Shown: one piece after another, positions 18,355 through 26,442 of the stretch
Layout of the letters: each line of letters begins with the position of its first letter
Position numbering within the stretch: the first letter of the stretch is position 1
From: Euzebya rosea
GTDB lineage: Bacteria > Actinomycetota > Nitriliruptoria > Euzebyales > Euzebyaceae
Assembly: GCF_003073135.1 (NCBI RefSeq)
Contig: NZ_PGDQ01000003.1
Location: 186,001 to 250,000, forward strand
Direction: 5' to 3'
Length of the DNA stretch: 64,000 nucleotides
The notes under the pieces: model-generated
Told to the model about the DNA's origin: nothing
The model's input: only the letters and a program-made list of their open reading frames with translations
Database searches by the model: none
Translations under genes and position numbers: made by a program

Positions 18355-18877
18355 CGATGGCCACCTCGTGCTGGTCGCGGATGTGGACTGGGCTATCGGG
18401 ATGCCAGTCGAGCTGGGGGCTCGTACGCAGGTTCGTCGTGGCCTGGTGGCACAGCGCCTTGACCGTCCCCGGCCTGCACCCCATGGCGTGGGCGGTCTGC
18501 GCGACGCTCAGGTCGGCCAGATGCCGGAGCGACATCGCCAGCCGCTGACGGGGCGGCAGCGCCGCGAGCGCCCGGTCGATGGCCATGCGGGTAGCGGGGT
18601 CAGGGATGTCCGCGGGTTCGGTCGCTCCAGTACTCGGGAGCGTTCGTTGTCGCTCGCGCAGGACGTCACGGGCCAGGTTCACGCCGATCCGGTAGGCGTA
18701 GCCACCCGGCGAGCGCATGGTCCGGACGCGAGACCAACGCACGAGGACCCGGGCGAGCGCCTCCTGGGCCAGGTCCTGACCCAGCGCCACATCACCGGTG
18801 TAGACGGCGAGGGACTGCGCCAGCGGCCGCCAGTGCTGACGGCAGAAGGCCTCGGGATCGTCAGGGATGTGTTGCAT
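18347..18877 (-). CDS. ECF-type RNA polymerase sigma factor
   Basis: 176 aa, the SigE/SigM type of extracytoplasmic-function sigma: region 2 with YTGDVALGQDLAQEALARVL at about 28-46, and region 4 with LPPRQRLAMSLRHLADLSVA and the recognition helix in CRPGTVKALCHQA. The start is ATG 18877, which has GGAGG 4 nt upstream (18882-18886); GTG 18880 would be too close to it. Translationally coupled to the TlpA-LysM membrane protein. A perfect 7-bp palindrome (18940-18954) lies 63 bp upstream and may be a terminator for the previous gene or an operator. Confidence 0.9.
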   Translation of the reverse strand: MQHIPDDPEAFCRQHWRPLAQSLAVYTGDVALGQDLAQEALARVLVRWSRVRTMRSPGGYAYRIGVNLARDVLRERQRTLPSTGATEPADIPDPATRMAIDRALAALPPRQRLAMSLRHLADLSVAQTAHAMGCRPGTVKALCHQATTNLRTSPQLDWHPDSPVHIRDQHEVAIDD

Positions 18878-18939
18878 CACCCTCCCAACCCATTCAGTGC
18901 CCCCAACGGTTTAGTCCGGTCGCAACAGGTTGCCCGGCA

Positions 18940-18954
18940 CGGCCATCATGGCCG
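18940..18954. repeat. Short palindrome upstream of ECF sigma gene
   Basis: CGGCCAT and ATGGCCG arms (18940-18946, 18948-18954) around one base. It lies between the lipoprotein stop and the ECF start on the same strand, so it could be a weak terminator or regulatory site. Confidence 0.35.
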
Positions 18955-19015
18955 GAATCACTCAGGACGCGTGACTGCAGAGGGTGCATGACCTCCCTCG
19001 GGCGTCCGACCCAGG

Positions 19016-20119
19016 TCAGCGGGGCACGAAGCTGATGGTGCCGGTGCCCTCGCTGACCGTCGCGTAGCCGGGCGGCCGGTCGCCGCTGGCGGGTAGCCAG
19101 GTGATCGCCTCGCCCTGGGGTTCCGCGGCGGTCGGCACCTCCTGGGCGGTCCAGTCGGCGATCGTGGCCGGGTCGGCGTCGGGGGAGGGTGGGGTCAGCA
19201 CGACCGCGCTGTCGTAGGTGCGCAACAGCAGGCGTCCGTCGTCGGGGTGGCGTGCCGCGTCGGTGACGAGCAGTCCGGCGAACATCGCGAGGATCGGGAG
19301 TCTCGGGACGGGGATGTCGAGCGTGGCGAGCTCCTGGAGCGGGCCGTCGGCGAACGCGGCGGGGGCGAAGAGGCGGGTGACGTCCTCCTCGCGGGTGAGG
19401 ATCCACGGGCGCGCGTCGGGGCCGATGACCATCGATTCGGCGTTCACGGGGCCGTCGGGGTAGGTGAAAGCGGCGGTCGTGACCTCGACCGTGGCCGGGC
19501 CGTCGACGGTTGCGGGTTCGGGGAAGCGGTGGACGCGGATGGCGTCGTGGGCAGGCAGGTTGTCGCCGATGTCGCCGACCCAGATGCACGGCTGCGGGTC
19601 GGTGGTCGTGCAGGGGGCGACGGCCAGGGCCTCGGTGTCGACGCCCTCGACGCCGGCCATGGTCACCTCGCCGAGGACCGTGCCGTCGGTGCGGATGGCC
19701 CAGACCGACGTCGTGCCCGGACCGTCGTCGAGCAGCCACAGGCGGTCGGGGTCGACGCTGCTGGCCGCGATGCCGCTGGCCTCGGGGATCGACTCGACGG
19801 GGAAGGTACCGAGGGTGGTCGGCTCCGGATCGTCCTCGAGCGCCTCGGGGGACGTGGCTGGGTCCTCGGTCGCTGGGCTGCCGGTGGGTGCGGGGCTGCT
19901 GGCGGGGGGAGTCGACGGTGGGAGCTGGGGTTCGGCCTCCGGGGTCGACGGGGGGAGGGCGGTGGCGTTGGGGTCCGGCGGCGGGACCGCGACGGCGTTG
20001 GGGTCGGGTGCCGAGTCCGTGCATCCGGCGCTGCCGAGCAGCAGGAGCGCGGCGAGCCCGGTGGCCACGACAGCCCGTGTCCGGGGCCGAGGCTGCGAGG
20101 AGGAGGAGGGAGTGGGCAC
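19016..20119 (-). CDS. Lipoprotein with beta-propeller-like domain, function unknown
   Basis: 367 aa from GTG 20119. The signal sequence has a lipobox GSAGC (Cys33). A Pro/Ser/Thr/Ala-rich linker of about 90 residues follows. The C-terminal 250 residues have repeated strands such as DPDRLWLLDDG, CIWVGDIGDN and YPDGPVNAESMVIGPD, resembling a six-bladed propeller of the SdiA-regulated/phytase-like kind. The frame is open to 20428, but the extension is Pro/Arg-rich and overlaps the divergent gene, so I reject it. Probably extracytoplasmic and membrane-anchored; no enzyme motif is recognised. Confidence 0.8.
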   Translation of the reverse strand: MPTPSSSSQPRPRTRAVVATGLAALLLLGSAGCTDSAPDPNAVAVPPPDPNATALPPSTPEAEPQLPPSTPPASSPAPTGSPATEDPATSPEALEDDPEPTTLGTFPVESIPEASGIAASSVDPDRLWLLDDGPGTTSVWAIRTDGTVLGEVTMAGVEGVDTEALAVAPCTTTDPQPCIWVGDIGDNLPAHDAIRVHRFPEPATVDGPATVEVTTAAFTYPDGPVNAESMVIGPDARPWILTREEDVTRLFAPAAFADGPLQELATLDIPVPRLPILAMFAGLLVTDAARHPDDGRLLLRTYDSAVVLTPPSPDADPATIADWTAQEVPTAAEPQGEAITWLPASGDRPPGYATVSEGTGTISFVPR

Positions 20120-20283
20120 GCGGTCGAGTCTGCCGCGGTACCGGGGTGGGCCCGACTGCGGGGCATGGCCGGCCGTCGGGGTGGCTTGGGTGGGTGACGC
20201 GGGGGCTGGGGGCGATGTCCCACCCCTGGCGTACCTTGATCGGTACATCGAGAGCTGGATTTCGGGAGGAGGTGAACGCGACG

Positions 20284-22191
20284 ATGACCACGGCGGTGGA
20301 CCGGCGGGTGGCTGGTCAGGACGAGGCGGGTGCAGCCGGGTCGGGCAGCTGGTGGGGTGGCCGGGTGGCTGAGGTGTGGTTGTCGGAGGAGGATGTCGTC
20401 GCCTACCTCGCGGAGGAGCTGCCGGCATCGGGTGGTGGGGTGCCCGAGGTGTGGCTGGTGGGGGAGGACGGGGCGGACTACACGGTTGGTGAGCCGCCGG
20501 AGGACGGGGCCGGGGGCCTGGGCGGTCCGGGGGCTGCCGACCCGGTCGTGCTGGTCGCTGAGGCGTTGGGTGTCCTGGGTCGGCTGAACGACTGGCTGGC
20601 GGGCATGGCTACCGGCACCGCCTCGGGGGTGACCGACGACGGTGCCTCGGGAACCATCGAGCCCGGGACGGTCCGGCGTGCGATGGAGGGACTCGCGGGG
20701 ATCGACGCGGCACTGTCGGCGGCGCGTCTGCGGGGAATCGTGGCCGCAGATGTGGCGGGTCTGCCCGAGTGCGACGGTGCGGTGTCGTTGTCGACGTGGG
20801 TGGCGGGGGTGTTCGGCCTGTCCGGGGCCACGGCGGCACGGGAGGTGCGTCTGGCGGTCGGCCTGGCTGACGATGGGGAGGTGTTGGACCGGTTGCAGGC
20901 GGGGGTGATCTCGCGGGATCATGCGGCCGGGTTGGTGGCGGCGGCGGAGAAGCAGGCGGCCGATCAGGACGCCGCCGCCCGCGCCGAGGCCGCACGGCAG
21001 GACGCCGAACGCCAGGAGCGTCGTCTGGCCGACGAGCGGGCCCAGGCAGAAGCCGCCACGCTGGCGGAGCGGATGCGTCTTGCCCGCGAGGCCGCGGCAC
21101 GGGAGGAACGGCTCGCCCGGGAACGCGCCGAAGCGGCCGCCGAGCAGGCGGCCGCCGACGAGGCGGCTCTTCGTGCCCGTCAGGAGGCGTTGTTGGAGTC
21201 GGCGGTGGCGGGGGCGTCGCCGGATCGGGTGCGGACCGAGGCCAACACGATGCGGGCTGCTGATGTGGCGGCGTTGGAGCGTGCTGCCGCGGCGCAGCGG
21301 GCCCGCCGATCGGTGACCTTCGGGTCCGACCGGATCACCGGGCAGACGGTGCTGCGGGTGGTGCTGACCGACACCGACCGCGAGCTCCTCCAATCAGGGA
21401 TCGAGGCAGCCCATGTCTTCGACCCGCCCGACACCCCCGAGGCGGAACGACGCACCCCCGAGCAGCGTCGCTACGACGCGTTCCTCGACCTGGTCACCGC
21501 CGGGCTGCAGGCGGGTGAGCTGCCCACGTCGCGTGGCATCAAGCCGCACGTGACGGTGACGGTGCCGCTGGCGACGTTGACGGGTGAGGCAGAGGTGGCC
21601 GGGGTGGCCGGGTTCGGCACGGTCGTCTCCCCGGAGACGGCACGTCGGTTGGCATGTGATGCCCGGCTGACCCGGGCGATCGTGGATGCCCGAGGGGTGC
21701 CGTTGGACATCGGTCGGACCACACGGGCGTGGACGACAGCCCAGCACACGGCCGCCAAGCTGTTGTTCGGTGGGTGTGGGTTCCCGACTGCTGATCGGAC
21801 GCCGTGTGGTCGGCCGATCGGCTGGACGGACCTGCATCACGTCCAGTGGTGGCGTCACGGCGGCCCGACCGATCAGGACAACGGGGTGCCGTTGTGCCGC
21901 CATCATCACAACGCGGTGCACCACGACGGCTGGCAGCTGACCTTCGACCTGCCCACCGGCACCGTCACCGTCCACCGCACCCGCGACGGTGAGACCGTCA
22001 CCCGGACCACCCGGTTTCCCGACGACAACCCCAGACCCCAATCGCGAACCCCGGCCAGCCCGGGCCTGACGAAGCCGTCAGGACCCGACGGCCCGGCCGG
22101 ACCCGCCGACCGGAACGCCCCAGGCCGCACGGCCCCCGGTCGGACTGGCCCGGACTGGGACGATCCCGGCGACGGACGACTACCGATCTGA
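20284..22191 (+). CDS. DUF222/HNH endonuclease-domain protein (13E12 repeat family)
   Basis: 635 aa. DUF222 region about 90-440. The C-terminal HNH nuclease motif is DLHHVQWWRHGG...NGVPLCRHHHNAVHHDGW (about 516-550), with a preceding zinc-type GCGFPTADRTPCGRP. A highly charged Ala/Arg/Glu helix of about 85 residues (218-302) interrupts DUF222 and is predicted coiled coil. The Pro-rich tail is low complexity. ATG 20284 lies 8 nt after AGGAGGTGA (20267-20275), an ideal ribosome site that decides the start. Such genes are multicopy in many actinobacteria and of unknown role; association with mobile introns or DNA repair has been suggested. Confidence 0.88.
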   Translation: MTTAVDRRVAGQDEAGAAGSGSWWGGRVAEVWLSEEDVVAYLAEELPASGGGVPEVWLVGEDGADYTVGEPPEDGAGGLGGPGAADPVVLVAEALGVLGRLNDWLAGMATGTASGVTDDGASGTIEPGTVRRAMEGLAGIDAALSAARLRGIVAADVAGLPECDGAVSLSTWVAGVFGLSGATAAREVRLAVGLADDGEVLDRLQAGVISRDHAAGLVAAAEKQAADQDAAARAEAARQDAERQERRLADERAQAEAATLAERMRLAREAAAREERLARERAEAAAEQAAADEAALRARQEALLESAVAGASPDRVRTEANTMRAADVAALERAAAAQRARRSVTFGSDRITGQTVLRVVLTDTDRELLQSGIEAAHVFDPPDTPEAERRTPEQRRYDAFLDLVTAGLQAGELPTSRGIKPHVTVTVPLATLTGEAEVAGVAGFGTVVSPETARRLACDARLTRAIVDARGVPLDIGRTTRAWTTAQHTAAKLLFGGCGFPTADRTPCGRPIGWTDLHHVQWWRHGGPTDQDNGVPLCRHHHNAVHHDGWQLTFDLPTGTVTVHRTRDGETVTRTTRFPDDNPRPQSRTPASPGLTKPSGPDGPAGPADRNAPGRTAPGRTGPDWDDPGDGRLPI

Positions 22192-22197
22192 CCCGCA

Positions 22198-22232
22198 CCC
22201 CGCCGCCGGCGGGGCCCTCGGGCTGCCCCGAG
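22198..22232 (+). terminator. Tandem GC hairpins after DUF222-HNH gene
   Basis: Two adjacent hairpins: 22198-22204 with 22208-22214, and 22217-22222 with 22227-22232. No T run. Confidence 0.45.
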
Positions 22233-22317
22233 CCAAGCCGACCGGTTGTACGCGGGTGATCCGGGCCCCGGCACCGCCGTGGCGCGGTCCCTCGCCGAGG
22301 CTGTCACACCGCCGCGA

Positions 22318-22323
22318 TATGGT
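22318..22323 (+). promoter_or_regulatory. -10 box TATGGT, leaderless start for helicase
   Basis: TANNNT hexamer ending 6 nt before ATG 22330, with no Shine-Dalgarno sequence. The transcript would begin at or next to the start codon. Confidence 0.45.
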
Positions 22324-22329
22324 GAACAG

Positions 22330-24396
22330 ATGTTCGACTCCGACGTGTCTGACGCCTTCGCCCACCTCAACAGCGCCCAGCACGAGGCCGTGTCCTTCGG
22401 GGACGGTCCGCTCCTGATCCTGGCCGGGGCAGGCACCGGCAAGACCACGACCCTCGCGGCGAGGGTGGCCCGACTCGTCGCCGACGGCGTCGACCCGCAG
22501 CGCATCCTGCTGCTGACCTTCACCCGGCGGGCCGCCGGCGAGATGTTGTCGCGTGCCGGACGCATGGTCGCGGCGGCTGGGGTACCCGCCTCGACCGGCA
22601 AGGTCATGGGCGGCACGTTCCACGCGATCGCGAACCGGCTGCTTCGCCGCTACGCCGACCGCATCGGCCTGGCCACCGACTTCGGCCTGCTGGACGCCGC
22701 AGACGCCGCGGACCTCATCGACCTCGTCCGTGACGACCTCGAGGTGGCCAAGGGCACGTCGAGGTTCCCTCGCAAGGCCACCCTGGCCGGCATCTACGGA
22801 CGGGTGGTCAACAGCCGGGTCCCGCTGAAGGCGACGCTGGAGTCCCAGTACCCCTGGTGCGCGGAACACGCCGAGGCGATCGGGCGGGTCTTCACCGGCT
22901 ACGGCCAGCGGAAGCGGGCGCGCAACCTGCTGGACTACGACGACCTGCTGCTGTTCTGGAAGGTCCTGGCAGAGGCCGAGGGCATCGGCGACGAGCTCGG
23001 CGGCAGCTTCGACCACGTCCTGGTCGACGAGTACCAGGACACCAACGCCCTGCAGGCAGAGATCGTCGCTGCCCTGCGCCGCACGAACGACAACGTGACC
23101 GTGGTCGGCGACGACGCGCAGGCCGTCTACGGGTTCCGGGCTGCGTCGGTCCGCAACATCCTCGACTTCCCGCAGACGTTCCCGGGCACCAGGATCGTCC
23201 GGCTCGAGCAGTCCTACCGGTCAACGCAGCCCATCCTCGACACGGCCAACGCCCTGGTCGCCGAGATGGTGCAGACCAAGGAGCATCCCGAGTTCGGCAA
23301 GTCGCTGTTCAGCGACCGGCTCGACGGCCCGCAGCCGCGCCTCCACACCTGTCACGACGAGGACGACCAGAGCGCCCGGGTGTGCGACGCGGTCCTCGAC
23401 CGCCGCGAGCAGGGCACGCCGCTGACCCAGCAGGCGGTGCTGTTCCGCACGTCGCACCACGCCGACCTCCTCGAGCTCGAGCTCTCCAGGCGCAACATCC
23501 CCTACGTGAAGTACGGCGGCCTGAAGTTCCTTGAGGCCGCCCACGTCAAGGACCTCGTGTCGCTGCTGCGGTTGCTGGACAACCCCGACGACGAACTCGC
23601 CTGGTTCCGCATCCTCCAGCGGCTCGAGGGCATCGGCCCGGGACGAGCACGCACCCTGATGGACGCCATCGGGGTGGGGGAGGGCGGTGTCGCGGTCGCC
23701 CAGCTCGGTGATCGTGTCGTCGACGCCGCCGTCCACCTGCCTGCCGCGGCTGAACGGGCCGTCGTCGGGCTGGCCGTCGCGCTCGCCGACACCGCGGCAA
23801 TCGACGAGGTCGCCGGGCAGGTCCAACGGCTGCGCGAGTGGTACGGCCCGGTGTGCGCCCAGACGTTCGAGGATCCGATCCCGCGCATGGCCGACCTCCA
23901 GCAGCTCGAGGTCCTCGCCGAGCAGTCGACCAGCCGAACGCGTTTCCTCGACGACCTCGTGCTCGACCCGCCGGCGTCGACCGGTGACCTCGCCGGACCG
24001 CCGCTGCTCGACGAGGACTACCTGATCCTGTCCACCATCCACTCCGCCAAGGGCCTGGAGTGGGACACCGTGCATCTCCTGCACGCCGCCGACGGGATGA
24101 TCCCGTCGGACATGAGCACCGGCGACCCCGACGAGGTGGAGGAGGAACGGCGGCTGCTGTACGTGGCCCTCACCCGCCCCCGGTACGAGCTCGACGTCTA
24201 CGTACCGCTGCGGTACTACCACCAGCGGTTCGGCTCCGGGGACCGGCACAGCTTCGGCCAGGTGTCACGGTTCCTGCAGGGCCCGGTGCGCGACACCATG
24301 GCTCGCGTGGGCCCTCGAGAGGTCGAACGAGACGTGCCGGTGCTGGCCGGCACCGCCGCCGACCGGGTCGACGCGCTGCTCGAGGAACTCTGGTGA
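22330..24396 (+). CDS. UvrD/Rep-type ATP-dependent DNA helicase (SF1A)
   Basis: 688 aa with the complete SF1A motif set: Walker A GAGTGKTTT (33-41), motif II VDEYQDT (about 231-237), motif III VVGDDAQAVYGFR, motif IV RLEQSYRS, motif V TIHSAKGLEWDTVHL and motif VI RRLLYVALTRPR. A 3'-5' helicase acting in repair or recombination. It fits the ATP-dependent helicase group around UvrD2/PcrA, but there is no C-terminal HRDC domain as in mycobacterial UvrD2. The usual Gln motif is present as LNSAQHEAV. The gene appears leaderless. Confidence 0.92.
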   Translation: MFDSDVSDAFAHLNSAQHEAVSFGDGPLLILAGAGTGKTTTLAARVARLVADGVDPQRILLLTFTRRAAGEMLSRAGRMVAAAGVPASTGKVMGGTFHAIANRLLRRYADRIGLATDFGLLDAADAADLIDLVRDDLEVAKGTSRFPRKATLAGIYGRVVNSRVPLKATLESQYPWCAEHAEAIGRVFTGYGQRKRARNLLDYDDLLLFWKVLAEAEGIGDELGGSFDHVLVDEYQDTNALQAEIVAALRRTNDNVTVVGDDAQAVYGFRAASVRNILDFPQTFPGTRIVRLEQSYRSTQPILDTANALVAEMVQTKEHPEFGKSLFSDRLDGPQPRLHTCHDEDDQSARVCDAVLDRREQGTPLTQQAVLFRTSHHADLLELELSRRNIPYVKYGGLKFLEAAHVKDLVSLLRLLDNPDDELAWFRILQRLEGIGPGRARTLMDAIGVGEGGVAVAQLGDRVVDAAVHLPAAAERAVVGLAVALADTAAIDEVAGQVQRLREWYGPVCAQTFEDPIPRMADLQQLEVLAEQSTSRTRFLDDLVLDPPASTGDLAGPPLLDEDYLILSTIHSAKGLEWDTVHLLHAADGMIPSDMSTGDPDEVEEERRLLYVALTRPRYELDVYVPLRYYHQRFGSGDRHSFGQVSRFLQGPVRDTMARVGPREVERDVPVLAGTAADRVDALLEELW

Positions 24397-24399
24397 CTC

Positions 24400-24440
24400 T
24401 CGACCGACTCCACACCCTCGCGCTAGAATGATGTAATCAT
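24400..24440 (+). promoter_or_regulatory. Promoter with overlapping palindrome upstream of protease gene
   Basis: TCGACC (24400-24405), 18-bp spacer, TAGAAT (24424-24429). A perfect palindrome ATGATGTAATCAT (24428-24440) covers the expected transcription start near 24436, so the promoter is probably controlled by a dimeric repressor not encoded next to it. Confidence 0.5.
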
Positions 24441-24465
24441 GTAACTGTCGAGGAAGGTTGTCGCC

Positions 24466-25440
24466 ATGTCCGTCCCCACCATCGACATCGCCGGAGTGGC
24501 CGATCGGGTCGCCGCAGGCACCGTCGGCGTTCGCGCCAGGGGACGGCGAGGCACCGGCGTGCTGCTGCCCGAGCACCGCGTGCTCACGACTGCGCACAAC
24601 GTGCGGGGTGGCCGCGTCGAGGTCCTCCGGGCCGGTGGGACGCCCCTGCCCGCCCAGGTCCTCGGGGTCGCCGAGGACCTGGACCTGGCGGTCCTGGCGA
24701 TCGATCCGGCAGGCGTCGCCGTCGCCCCGGCGGTCCGCACCGTCGGCGATGCCCTCGACGCCGCCGGACGCGACGGCGAGGATGGCAACGACGCTGGGGA
24801 GGACTGGGCCCCCTTGCTGTGGACCGACGACGCCGTGCCCCCGGTCGGCACCCCGGTCGTGGCTGCTGCAGCCCCCGACGGCATCGTCAGGCTCACCGCG
24901 GGCACCGTTGCCACCACCGGGGCACGGTTGCGCACGGGCACCGGCAGCCCGCTCGGCGACCTGCTCGAGCACACCGCGCCGCTCCCGCATGGCGCGTCCG
25001 GTGGCCCGGTCGTCGACGGCGAGGGACGGGTGGTGGGCATGGACGTCAACAGGGTCGAGGGTGGCCTGTACCAAGCGGTCCGTGCCGACGACGTCCTCCG
25101 CGACGTCGTCGACCGGTTGGCTCGTGGCGAGGTGCCCCGGCGTCGGCGGCTGGGTGTGCAGGTCGTGCCGGGCAGGACGGCTACATGGCTCCGCGCAGCG
25201 GTCGGGCTGGCCCCCGCCGACGGCGTCCTGCTGGCGGGTGTCGACCCCGACGGGCCGGCCGCCGCCGCCGGCCTCGGGCGTGGGGACCTGCTGACCGCGA
25301 TGAACGGCACCGTGCTCCGTGGTCCCGATGACCTGCTGCTCGCCCTCCGCACCGCGGGGGAGGAGGTGCACCTGGTCGCCCGTCGTGGCGCCGATGCCCC
25401 CAGAACGATCGACGTGCGCACCCGGCTCGCCGAGTCCTGA
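24466..25440 (+). CDS. Trypsin-like (S1C/HtrA-type) serine protease with PDZ domain, apparently cytoplasmic
   Basis: 324 aa. The catalytic triad is visible: His44 in LTTAHNV, Asp73 in DLDLAVLAI, Ser178 in HGASGGPVV. A C-terminal PDZ-like domain (about 225-310) includes GVLLAGVDPDGPAAAAGL and GDLLTAMNG. Unlike most DegP/HtrA proteins it has no signal peptide or membrane helix, so it should act in the cytoplasm, perhaps in protein quality control. ATG 24466 follows GAGGAAGG. The promoter overlaps a palindrome. Confidence 0.85.
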   Translation: MSVPTIDIAGVADRVAAGTVGVRARGRRGTGVLLPEHRVLTTAHNVRGGRVEVLRAGGTPLPAQVLGVAEDLDLAVLAIDPAGVAVAPAVRTVGDALDAAGRDGEDGNDAGEDWAPLLWTDDAVPPVGTPVVAAAAPDGIVRLTAGTVATTGARLRTGTGSPLGDLLEHTAPLPHGASGGPVVDGEGRVVGMDVNRVEGGLYQAVRADDVLRDVVDRLARGEVPRRRRLGVQVVPGRTATWLRAAVGLAPADGVLLAGVDPDGPAAAAGLGRGDLLTAMNGTVLRGPDDLLLALRTAGEEVHLVARRGADAPRTIDVRTRLAES

Positions 25441-25554
25441 CACCCGGACGGCACCGTCCTCGAGGACGGCGCCGACATCCGATCGGTCCGTCGACGAACG
25501 GTCCCGGTACCCGGAGGACCGACACTCGTGTGCCACGCGGTGGGTACAGCACAA

Positions 25555-25590
25555 CGCCCTGCCCGGAGACGAGGGGTCCCGGGCAGGGCG
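25555..25590 (-). terminator. Terminator between protease and SigH-type genes
   Basis: Perfect 12-bp stem (25555-25566 with 25579-25590), 12-nt loop, 46 bp beyond the SigH-type stop. It is followed on the minus strand by TTGT. It may serve both convergent genes. Confidence 0.7.
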
Positions 25591-25635
25591 TGTGGCGGCG
25601 GGGTTGGGCGGCGGCCGCTTGGACGTCGGGTGGGG

Positions 25636-26283
25636 TCAGTCCGTCGGACGGATGCGGCGCTCCTGGACGTACTGCTCGAGCTTGCGCTTGACCCGCTGGA
25701 GGGCGTTGTCGATGGCCTTGGCGTGTCGGCCCAGCTCGACGGCGATGTCGGAGTAGGACTCCCCGCTCACGTAGCGAACCAGCACCTCGGTCTCGAGGTC
25801 GCTGAGGACCTCGGCGCAGAAGGAGCGGAGCTGGTCGAGGTCGGTCGCGGACGTGATCCTGTGGATCGGGTCCTGCCCGTCATCGGCGATCCGCTCCCGG
25901 TACTCCATGTCGGAGTCGTCCTCGTGGCTGACCGAGCCGGTCAGCGACACGTAGGCGTTCAGCGGGGCGTGCTTGCGGCGGTTCGCGCCCTTGATGGCGG
26001 TGATGACCTGCCGGGTGACGCAGAGGTCGGCGAAGTGGCGGAAGCTGGGATGCTTGCTGCGGTCGTAGTCCCGGACCGCCTTGTACAGCCCGATCATGCC
26101 TTCCTGGATGACGTCCTGGCGGTCGCCGCCGGACAGGAAGTAGGTCTTGGCCTTGGCACGGACCTGCGGACGGAAGCGCCTGAGCAGCTCGGCCAGCGCG
26201 GCCTCGTCCCCGGTGCGGGCAACCTCGACCAGGTCCTCGTCGGCCAGCTCGGTGCTGTCGGGGGCAAGCGTCGCAGTCGTCAC
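25636..26283 (-). CDS. SigH/Spo0H-type sigma-70 family factor
   Basis: 215 aa. Region 2 begins ADEDLVEVARTGDEAALAEL and contains QDVIQEGMIGLYKAVRDYD; FADLCVTRQVITAIKGANRRKH follows, a signature typical of sporulation SigH. Region 4 includes YSDIAVELGRHAKAIDNALQRVKRKLE. This family is named from Bacillus Spo0H, yet homologues occur in several deep actinobacterial lineages with no known sporulation. GTG 26283 follows GAGGA. No sporulation gene is seen in the window, so the regulon is unknown. It is divergent from the hybrid kinase with 159 bp between. Confidence 0.88.
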   Translation of the reverse strand: MTTATLAPDSTELADEDLVEVARTGDEAALAELLRRFRPQVRAKAKTYFLSGGDRQDVIQEGMIGLYKAVRDYDRSKHPSFRHFADLCVTRQVITAIKGANRRKHAPLNAYVSLTGSVSHEDDSDMEYRERIADDGQDPIHRITSATDLDQLRSFCAEVLSDLETEVLVRYVSGESYSDIAVELGRHAKAIDNALQRVKRKLEQYVQERRIRPTD

Positions 26284-26442
26284 AGTCCTCGTCCTTCCGG
26301 TGGGCGGCGAACCGGTGGATCGGCTGCCGTCTCATCCCGTACAACGAGGGGGTTCGTCGGGCGTTACGGTTTTCTTCTCGGCGATCGAACCTGCCGGCAC
26401 GTTCACCAACGGGCACACTGCGTAGCGAACGCTGTTCAGCCG

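Noticed and set aside
20231-20246. GTACC-TTGATC-GGTAC palindrome as an operator of the DUF222 gene
   Set aside because: Only 5-bp arms; expected by chance several times in a window this size.
20119-20428. N-terminal extension of the lipoprotein gene (19016-20119)
   Set aside because: Pro/Arg-rich, would overlap the divergent DUF222 gene, and would put the lipoprotein signal about 100 residues inside the protein.
20284-22191. DUF222-HNH gene as a sign of a mobile element
   Set aside because: No flanking repeats, integrase or composition change; such genes are common chromosomal genes in actinobacteria.
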